The position numbers and the translations under genes are program-made. Shown here piece after piece: positions 1 through 4,821 of a stretch of 7,553 bases of DNA; positions within the stretch are counted from its first letter, which is position 1; each line of letters opens with the position of its first letter. The notes beneath the pieces were generated by a model. It did no database searches and was not told the origin of the DNA. It worked only from the letters and a program-made list of their open reading frames with translations. Source of the DNA: Thermus kawarayensis JCM 12314 (lineage in GTDB: Bacteria > Deinococcota > Deinococci > Deinococcales > Thermaceae); NCBI GenBank assembly GCA_001311545.1, contig BBBL01000070.1, positions 1 through 7,553 of the forward strand, written 5' to 3'.

Positions 1-5
1 AATCC

Positions 6-140
6 TTACACGACCGGGGGTCCCAATCCTTTTTCCGCCTTGAGGCGGCGGCCACACTCGTCCGCGTAGATCGCGAAAGCCGGTTCCACCGGGGCCAGTT
101 TACCCGGAAGAATCTGCACGAACCCCCCTTGCGCCCGCAC
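6..140 (-). CDS. possible small protein of 44 residues, function unknown
   Basis: A reading frame on the minus strand begins with GTG at base 140 and ends with TAA at 8-6. It would encode MRAQGGFVQILPG... followed by AFAIYADECGRRLKAEKG and the end PPVV. Codons are mostly G/C-ending and the composition looks protein-like, unlike the Gly/Pro/Arg-rich shadow frames nearby. There is no Shine-Dalgarno sequence before the GTG, and an in-frame TGA lies only a few codons upstream. It could therefore be a genuine short gene divergent from the HTH regulator, or the tail of a longer gene broken by a base error like those elsewhere in the window. I do not recognise a family. Confidence 0.3.
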   Translation of the reverse strand: MRAQGGFVQILPGKLAPVEPAFAIYADECGRRLKAEKGLGPPVV

Positions 141-172
141 GGGAAGCGCTATGCCTCAACCGCTTCCCAGGA

Positions 173-207
173 TTGCCGTTGCACCCGCAGAGAACAGGCC
201 GTATCGT
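173..207 (+). promoter_or_regulatory. possible promoter of the HTH regulator, giving a leaderless mRNA
   Basis: TTGCAC (179-184) and TATCGT (202-207) are separated by 17 bases. The first start after it, ATG at 214, lies 7 bases beyond the -10 element, about where transcription would begin, so the message could be leaderless, which is common in the Deinococcus-Thermus lineage. The -35 match is poor (3 of 6), so support is modest. Confidence 0.3.
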
Positions 208-213
208 GTGGCC

Positions 214-861
214 ATGCCGCGCACCAGCAAACGTCCCCTTCCCCGCCACGTCCTCCGCATCGGCGAGAGGCGGCGGGAGCTCGGCCTCACCCAGGAAGAG
301 CTCGCCCGCATGGCGGGCTTCTCCACCAGCCTCATGGCCAAAATCGAGCGGGGCGCCGTGGACCCCAAGACCCTCTCCGCCCAGTACCTGGTGGGCCTCG
401 CCCGGGCCCTCGGCCTCACCCTCTCCGAGGTCATGGGGGAAGAGGTCCCCGGGGACGACCTGGGCTTCGTCCCCTTCACCCTCCCCGTCTACACCTCCCC
501 CGAGGAGCTGGAGGAAGGCAAGCCCGCCTCCCGGGCCTTCCTCGCCCCCGCCGAGCTTCCCCGGGGGGCGGTGGTGGAGCGCCTGGCCTTCCTGGAGGTC
601 CCGGGGAGGTGGCTCGCCACCCTGGACGTCCCCTTCCCCACCGCCCGGCGGGCCTGGGTCCTCACCGAGCTCAGGCCTCTCCTCCAACCCCAGGCCGTCT
701 ACCTGGGGAAGGCCCAGGGCCACGCCGCCTTCTTCCCCCACGAGGCCCTGGAGAGGGATCCTCTGGCCCTCTACCCCCTCCACCCGGACCTCCCCACCCT
801 CTGGCTCAAGGAGGAGCGCCCCGAGGTCCTGGGCCTGGTACGGGGATGGCGGGTGCTATAG
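214..861 (+). CDS. XRE-family HTH transcriptional regulator with a C-terminal LexA/CI-like domain
   Basis: A likely DNA-binding repressor of 215 residues. Residues about 13-68 form a typical XRE helix-turn-helix: IGERRRELGLTQEELARMAG, then FSTSLMAKIERG and the ALGLTLSEVMG end. The remaining 145 residues are less familiar. The extreme end (LHPDLPTLWL...PEVLGLVRGWRVL) resembles the last strands of LexA/CI (peptidase S24) domains, which usually read Np.y..i.l...ev.lG.V.g. The catalytic Gly-Asp-Ser-Met motif is not visible and its place seems taken by VPGRWLA, so self-cleavage is unlikely. The frame is open from 151, but ATG 214 is preferred: it starts just ahead of the conserved domain and sits 7 bases after a -10-like TATCGT. 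GTG 208 is an alternative. Unlike the five genes that follow, this frame is intact. Targets may include its own promoter or the rep leader to the right. Confidence 0.82.
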   Translation: MPRTSKRPLPRHVLRIGERRRELGLTQEELARMAGFSTSLMAKIERGAVDPKTLSAQYLVGLARALGLTLSEVMGEEVPGDDLGFVPFTLPVYTSPEELEEGKPASRAFLAPAELPRGAVVERLAFLEVPGRWLATLDVPFPTARRAWVLTELRPLLQPQAVYLGKAQGHAAFFPHEALERDPLALYPLHPDLPTLWLKEERPEVLGLVRGWRVL

Positions 862-871
862 AGGCCATGTA

Positions 872-900
872 TTGCCAAAATGGGTGGTATATGCTAACCT
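872..900 (+). promoter_or_regulatory. candidate promoter for the structured leader / rep transcript
   Basis: TTGCCA (872-877, 5 of 6 to the -35 consensus) is followed after 17 bases by TAACCT (895-900). A TG one base before it (892-893) makes an extended -10 element. Transcription would start near 906, close to the 5' arm of the long-range stem of the proposed RNA. The -10 match is only moderate. Confidence 0.35.
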
Positions 901-903
901 CTA

Positions 904-1033
904 GTTGCGGCTAGCCAACCCTGGGGTGAGCGTGCTAGACTCCAGGGTTAAGGAGGTGAGAGCTCACCTAGGGACGGGTAGCGGTAGGCAAAAGTAGGAA
1001 GACCGGGGTTTCCCCCGATCCCTTCACCGCAAC
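904..1033 (+). ncRNA. candidate structured RNA: multibranch fold closed by a 7-bp stem
   Basis: GTTGCGG at 904-910 is exactly complementary to CCGCAAC at 1027-1033. Nested between them are three local hairpins. The first is AACCCTGG (917-924) with CCAGGGTT (942-949). The second is AGGTGA (954-959) with TCACCT (964-969), loop GAGC. The third is CGGGG (1004-1008) with CCCCG (1013-1017), loop TTTC. In addition CTAGC (911-915) can pair with GCTAG (934-938) in the first loop, giving an H-type pseudoknot. No convincing coding frame covers the segment. Seen: the complementarities. Inferred: that they form in one RNA, either a separate small RNA or the 5' leader of the rep message. I match it to no known RNA family. 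Confidence 0.35.
954..969. repeat. 16-bp inverted repeat, operator-like
   Basis: AGGTGAG AG CTCACCT is a perfect 7-bp dyad with a 2-base centre. It could be a repressor operator in DNA or, as a hairpin, bury the Shine-Dalgarno-like AAGGAGGTGA (950-959) in RNA. No second copy was seen near the HTH promoter. Confidence 0.5.
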
Positions 1034-1036
1034 CAT

Positions 1037-1074
1037 CTTGTACCCTCGCGATCGGCTAATCCGAGGGTACCAAG
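1037..1074. repeat. long inverted repeat upstream of rep
   Basis: GTACCCTCG (1040-1048) and CGAGGGTAC (1062-1070) are perfect 9-bp arms around a 13-base loop. The pairing extends outward as CTTG / CAAG if one unpaired base on the right is allowed. The loop begins with the palindrome CGATCG (1049-1054). No T-run follows, so it is not a canonical terminator. It could end the structured RNA, bind a protein, or belong to an origin. Confidence 0.6.
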
Positions 1075-1085
1075 CCGAAGGGAAA

Positions 1086-1142
1086 ATGTCAACCCGGGTG
1101 GAAGCCCCACGGGCCCCAGGGCCGGGGGTAAGCGGCCCATAA
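1086..1142 (+). CDS. possible 18-residue leader peptide coupled to rep
   Basis: ATG at 1086 opens an 18-codon frame (MSTRVEAPRAPGPGVSGP) ending in TAA at 1140-1142. GAAGGG lies 3 bases before the ATG. The stop codon overlaps AAAGGA (1141-1146), the only Shine-Dalgarno-like element for the rep GTG at 1149. This is the geometry of coupling by termination and reinitiation. Short frames arise by chance, the composition is Pro/Gly-rich like many shadow frames, and there is no independent evidence of translation. Confidence 0.22.
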   Translation: MSTRVEAPRAPGPGVSGP

Positions 1143-1148
1143 AGGACC

Positions 1149-2251
1149 GTGGGAACGCAAGTCGGCTGGACCCATCTGGAAGCGCCAAACGGCTACACCC
1201 TTATTCCCAATCCCCTCTTGAACAAGCTCTTCTCGGCTAAGCTGTCGGCCACCGCCCACTCCGTCTTCCTCGCCCTTGCCACCCGCCGCAACCTCCGTTC
1301 CAACAAGGCCTCCACGAAGGACCTGGCCCGCTTCCTCGGGCGGGACCAGCGCACCGTGGAGAAGGCCCTCCTCGCCCTCTGGGAAAAGGGTCTGGTGGAA
1401 CGGGACGCCACCGGGTGGTGGCTCTCCGATGCCTTGCCCGGGCAGGACCTGCAGGCCCCCGTGCACGCCGTGCAGACCCCCTTGCAAGCCTTGCAAGGCG
1501 CGGGCGAGGAAAACGCCCTCCAGGACGGGCTTCCCTCGGCGCGGGAAATAAAGGAAGAAGTAACCACCGAAGAAAATCCTCCTCATCCTCACGCCCAGGC
1601 GGCGGAAGCGGAGGAGGTTGAAGAGGTAGAAGCTGACCACAAAGCCCCGGAGGAAAGGGCGGTCCCCGCCTCCCCCTCAGAGGGAGGTGAGAAAGCGATC
1701 TTCCCGGTTCCTTCGCCGTCTCCGGCCTCTCCTTCCTCCTCTGGATCTTCCCCGGCGCTCGTGAAGGATGGCACGAATCGCCCCCTCCAGGAGGCCTTGA
1801 AGCGGGCGGGCCTCTGGGGGGACTTCTACCGGGTCTTCCGCCCGGGCTTCGCCCACGGGGGCCTGTGGCGGGCCTACCTGAAGCGCCTGGAGCGGGAGGC
1901 CCTGCCCCTGGGGGAGGCCTTCCTCCAGGTCCTGGGCCGCACCCTGGAAGGGGCCCGCCTCGGCGTGGTCCGCTACCCGGCGGCCTACCTGGACCGCCTT
2001 CTCCGGGACCTGGCCCCGACCGAGCGCCCCTCCCTTCCCCCGCCGTCCCTTCCCCTGGAAGAGGTGCCCCGGGACGCCCTCCTCCTCCTCCCGGACGGGA
2101 GGCGAGGGTACTTCGCCGGGTGGACCGGGGGCGGGACCAAGGCTTCGTGGAGGTGGATGGGGTGGCCCACCTGGTGGACCGGGAGAGCGTCCTCCAGGCG
2201 CGTGTGCTAGGTAGAGGGGAATGGTCACGACGCCCCCTTCACCTTCCCTGA
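1149..2251 (+). CDS. replication-initiator-like protein with N-terminal winged helix (frame broken once)
   Basis: Probably the plasmid replication initiator. Residues about 14-45 (NGYTLIPNPLLNKLFSAKLS) match the start of phage O-type and related replication proteins. Residues 55-86 form a winged helix-turn-helix (STKDLARFLGRDQRTVEKAL). Residues about 100-205 are a low-complexity Gln/Glu/Pro/Ser linker. A second folded region from about 212 ends in GVVRYPAAYLDRLLRDL, a motif typical of replication-protein C-termini. The GTG start has AAAGGA only 2 bases upstream, and no in-frame alternative lies before it. Frame reading stops making sense after residue 324 (YFAG, codon at 2118), where the nominal frame becomes Trp-rich and stops at 2210. 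One added G at 2118-2120 continues as VDRGRDQGFVEVDGVAHLVD to TGA 2249-2251, giving 367 residues. Family assignment rests on motif resemblance only. Confidence 0.68.
1435..1497. repeat. iteron-like phased TGCA repeats inside rep
   Basis: A 10-bp palindrome TGCCCGGGCA (1435-1444) is followed by five TGCA cores at 1450, 1462, 1471, 1483 and 1492. Spacings are 12, 9, 12 and 9 bases, averaging 10.5, one helical turn. Most cores sit in larger palindromes: CCTGCAGG, GTGCAC and CTTGCAAG twice. Bases 1461-1474 and 1482-1495 form a 21-base-period repeat with 11 of 14 identical. The coded peptide (LQAPVHAVQTPLQALQ) is also mildly repetitive, so protein-level repetition is the alternative reading. Confidence 0.45.
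1546..1577. other. local A-rich tract, possible origin unwinding element
   Basis: Of these 32 bases only 10 are G or C (31%), against a background well over 60%, and the plus strand is mostly purine. It lies about 50 bases after the phased TGCA repeats and encodes part of the acidic linker of the Rep-like protein. The order repeats then A-rich asymmetric tract inside an initiator gene resembles the phage lambda origin. Confidence 0.35.
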
Positions 2252-2801
2252 GCCGGGTTCCCCTAAGGTTTGGCGCCCACTACGCCGCCGTGGTGATGGT
2301 GGAAGGGCAGGTCTTCGTGAAGGAGAGCCGGGCTCCGAACGGCCAGGTCTACACCTTCTACCGCCTCCGCCTCCCGGACGGGAGCTTCCTCCGCCTGCCT
2401 AGGGTCCACCGGGGCCGGCCCATGGCCGGGCTTTTGGGGGCGCGCATCCGGGCCACCTTTTGGCCCCGCACGAACGGCCAGGGCCTGCTGGAGAAGTCCC
2501 TTCGCCTTGGTCGGATCGGGGTTCCCAGGGGGGACGGGAAGGGCCACCCCTTGATGGCCGCCCAGGGCCGCGTGGCTTCGTGGACCGGGAGGAGGGGAGG
2601 TTTGGCCTCGAGGTGCGGCCCAATCCTGGGGGACGCCTCAAGGAGCCCTTCACCCTCACCCTCTGGGCCCCCCTCTCCCTCCTCGAGGGCCTGCCCCCCG
2701 TGGGAAGCGGGATCTATGTGGAGGGGGAGGCCCGCTTGAAGACCCGGCGGCTCGTGGCGAAGAAGGTGGAGCCCGCCAGGCTTTGGGACGATCCCTCTTG
2801 A
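2221..2801 (+). CDS. beta-rich, OB-fold-like protein, possible single-strand DNA-binding role (frame broken once)
   Basis: I do not recognise a named family. After repair it is about 193 residues, with two similar-sized beta-rich halves. The first, around MVEGQVFVKESRAPNGQVYT and FYRLRLPDGSFLRLP, and the second, around GFVDREEGRFGLEVRPNPGG and GIYVEGEARLKTRRLVAKKV, have the strand spacing and Gly placement of OB folds. This is inference from pattern only. The frame changes after CGC GTG (2569-2574): restoring one G in GTGGC gives RVGFVDREEG and runs to TGA at 2799-2801, while the unrepaired frame turns Pro/Ser-rich. The start is uncertain. ATG 2221 follows GAGGGG closely but overlaps the repaired rep end by 31 bases. 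GTG 2290/2293 or ATG 2296, at the first predicted strand, are alternatives. Position directly after rep suggests a job in replication. Confidence 0.62.
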
Positions 2802-2812
2802 AGTAGAGGGAA

Positions 2813-2858
2813 GTTCTGCTGGCCTCGAGGCCGTAGCGGGCAGAACAGGGGGTTTTTC
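2813..2858 (+). terminator. candidate terminator after the OB-fold-like gene
   Basis: GTTCTGC (2813-2819) pairs with GCAGAAC (2840-2846), and the palindrome GGCCTCGAGGCC (2821-2832) lies inside. After AGGGGG comes TTTTT (2853-2857). The six bases between stem and T-run make it imperfect. It separates the rep region from the par promoter. Confidence 0.42.
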
Positions 2859-2871
2859 CGGGCCGGTGATT

Positions 2872-2897
2872 TCAAACACACCCGTTGTGGGGTTTGA
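2872..2897. promoter_or_regulatory. imperfect dyad overlapping the par -35, possible operator
   Basis: TCAAAC (2872-2877) and GTTTGA (2892-2897) are exact complements around an imperfect inner dyad CACACCCGTTGTG (2877-2889, 10 of 13 symmetric). The right arm covers most of the -35 element, as expected for autoregulation by ParA or ParB. It does not match the usual chromosomal parS sequence. Confidence 0.35.
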
Positions 2898-2922
2898 CTC
2901 ACGACGCGGGGTGGGTTATATT
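2894..2922 (+). promoter_or_regulatory. par operon promoter
   Basis: TTGACT (2894-2899) and TATATT (2917-2922) are separated by exactly 17 bases; each matches 5 of 6 consensus positions. Transcription should start near 2929, only about 4 bases before the parA ATG at 2933. The mRNA would have a very short leader with no room for a Shine-Dalgarno sequence. Confidence 0.75.
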
Positions 2923-2932
2923 GCTTCCAACC

Positions 2933-3889
2933 ATGAAGAAGACCGTCCTCATCCCTCTCAAGGACTGGGCGATGGAGCAGGGGCTCTCCTACTCCGGCGC
3001 CCTCAAGCAGATCCAGGAGGGGAGGCTAAACGCGCGGCGCCTTGGCCGCTACTGGTACGTGGTCAAGGAAGTAGAAGCCCCCGTGGGAGACGGGGTGGTC
3101 CTCACCCTCTTTACCCACGCCGGAGGCGCGGGGAAGACCTCCCTGGCCCGGGACCTGGGGTACGAGATGGCTTCGCGGGGGAAGCGTGTTCTTCTCGTGG
3201 ACGTGGACCCTCAGGCCAACCTCTCCGCCTGGCTCGGTATCGTGGACGCCCCGTGGAGGAGACCCTTCTCGGCCTCCTAGAGGCAGGGGGCGCCTAAGGC
3301 CGAGGGAGGTGCTTCCAGGGGTTAGCCTCATCCCCGCGCATGTGGAACTTGCCCGGGCCGAGCTTGTCCTCATCCGGGAGCCCTACAAGATGTTCGCCCT
3401 GAGGAAAGCCCTGGAAGCCTTCCGGCAGGAGTACGACCTCATCCTCGTAGACTCCCTGCCCTCTCTGGGCTCCCTGGCTGGAGTTGCGGGTATGGCCGGG
3501 GACGGCCTTCTGGTTCCCGTGGAAGCCTCGCCCAAGGGCCTTCAGGCCCTGCCCACGGTGCTTTCCGTGGCCCAGGACTACGCCGAGGGGTTGGCCTCTC
3601 TGGGGATGTGGGGCGGGGGCGCCTTCGTCCGCGCCTCATCCCTAACGGGCTGGAAGGGACGGTCCGGGACCGGGAGGTTTTGGCCCAGCTCGAGGGCCTT
3701 GGAGGGCGGATCCCCTTAGCACCCCCCTTGGTGCGCCGTCCGGCGGTGTACCGGGAGGCTCAAGTACAGCGGCTTCCGGTGCAAGCGGTGGGCGGGGAGG
3801 AGGTGCGGCGGGAGATGCGGGCCCTCGGGGACTTTCTGGAGGGGATCCTGGAGCAGGTCAAGGCTGAGCTTCACAAGGAGGTGGCCTGA
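2933..3889 (+). CDS. parA: ParA partition ATPase with N-terminal excisionase/MerR-like DNA-binding domain (frame broken three times)
   Basis: A Walker-type ATPase that moves plasmid copies apart together with ParB; 319 residues after repair. Residues 6-43 look like an excisionase/MerR helix-turn-helix ([19 protein letters not shown], then [14 protein letters not shown]), probably for promoter autoregulation. The phosphate loop is AGGAGKTS (63-70); the usual signature lysine of KGGxGKT is Ala. [16 protein letters not shown] and [16 protein letters not shown] are the downstream ATPase motifs. Three single-base losses break it. One is a C in CCCC (3249-3252), restoring [16 protein letters not shown]. 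One is a G in 3286-3290, restoring [20 protein letters not shown]. One is a G in 3615-3619, restoring [23 protein letters not shown] 2933 fits the promoter. The stop TGA overlaps the parB ATG by one base (TGATG). Confidence 0.92.
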
Positions 3890-4789
3890 TGAGCCGCAAG
3901 CCGAGCCCCATGGACCCCTTCCTGGCCAGGGCGCTTTCCGCCTTGGAGGAGATGGAGGGGAAGCCGGTCCAGGCTGGGGGGAAGACGCTTCCCCTCGAGG
4001 CCCTCGTCCCTTCTCCCCAGCCCCGCAAGCGCTTTGAGGGACTCGAGGCCCTCGCCCACTCCATCCGGGAAAAGGGCGTGCTCCAGCCCCTCCTGGTGCG
4101 GCCCCTGGGGGACGGGAGGTACGCCATCGTGGCCGGGGAGAGGCGGTACCGGGCCGCCCGGATGGCGGGGCTTTCCGAGGTCCCGGTGCGGGTGGTGGAG
4201 CTCTCCGAAAAGGAGGCGAGGCTTTTCGCCCTGGTGGAGAACCTCCAGCGGGAGGACCTGAACCCCTACGAGGAGACCGTGGGGGTCCTCGCCCTGCTAT
4301 CGGAAGACTTGGGGAGGCCCGTGGAGGAGGTGGTGGCCCTGCTCCACCGGATGCGGGACGAGGCGAGGAGGAAAGTTCCCCAAACGTTTTGGGGAGCCTC
4401 GAGGCCCGGAGGGTGGAGGAGGTCTTCCGGGCCCTGGGCCGCATGGTTGGGAGTCCTTCGTCCAGGCCCGCCTCCCCCTCCTCAACCTCCCCGAGGACCT
4501 GAAGGCGGCCCTGGAGGAGGGGGCGATCCCCTACACCGCCGCCCTGGAGCTCAAGAAGGTGAAGGACGAGGCCTTGCGGAAGGCCCTCCTGGAGGAGGCG
4601 AGGGCGGGGCTCTCCCTGCGGGACCTGAAGGCCCGGGTGCGGGAAGCCTTGCGGAGGGAGAAGGCCCCCAGGCCCTGGCACCGGGAGGTGGGGGAGAGGC
4701 TCTTGCGGCTGGACCTCGAGGCCCTGCTCCCTGAAAAGCGGGCCAGGGTAGAAGCGCTCTTAGCGGAGCTCAAGGAACTGCTTGGTTAG
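3889..4789 (+). CDS. parB: ParB/Spo0J-family partition protein (frame broken twice)
   Basis: The centromere-binding partner of ParA, about 300 residues after repair. Residues 34-50 (LPLEALVPSPQPRKRFE) and IREKGVLQPLLVRPLGDGRY open the ParB N-domain. The CTP-binding box is GERRYRA (83-89), followed by ENLQREDLNPYEE (117-129), both diagnostic. A helical region follows (about 130-155), then LPLLNLPEDLKAALEEGAIP and a charged C-terminal helix ending in AELKELLG, probably for dimerisation. AAGGAGGT at 3875-3882, 7 bases before the ATG, fixes the start. Two single-base losses break it. One is at CCCCAAA (4378-4384), restoring NVLGSLEARRVEEVFRALGR. The other is a G at 4445-4446, restoring GWESFVQARLPLLNLPEDL. 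No parS was identified in the window. Confidence 0.93.
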
Positions 4790-4821
4790 GTGCGGTTTTT
4801 CTCTAGGAGGCGGGGGCGAAG

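Noticed and set aside
35..48. CCGCCT/AGGCGG hairpin next to a T-run at 30-34, terminator-like at first sight
   Set aside because: On the plus strand the T-run precedes the stem, and on the minus strand it becomes an A-run, so neither strand gives a terminator.
80..92. Small inverted repeat CCGGT TCC ACCGG
   Set aside because: Five-base arms of G/C-rich sequence are expected by chance in this composition, and nothing around it suggests a function.
100..783. 227-codon minus-strand frame opposite the HTH regulator
   Set aside because: Its product is Gly/Glu/Pro-rich low-complexity sequence, typical of a shadow, while the plus frame has an unmistakable HTH domain.
862..1148. CRISPR array, tRNA or known rRNA in the repeat-rich gap
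   Set aside because: The inverted repeats all differ from each other, there are no regular spacers, and no cloverleaf with a 5-bp anticodon stem could be formed.
3716..4681. 321-codon minus-strand frame opposite parA/parB
   Set aside because: The product is dominated by Pro, Gly, Ser and Arg; the ParB CTP-binding box lies in the plus strand.
4771..4800. Possible terminator between parB and the restriction-modification gene (CAAG/CTTG and a later TTTTT)
   Set aside because: The stem has only four pairs and is separated from the T-run, so read-through into the downstream gene is more likely.
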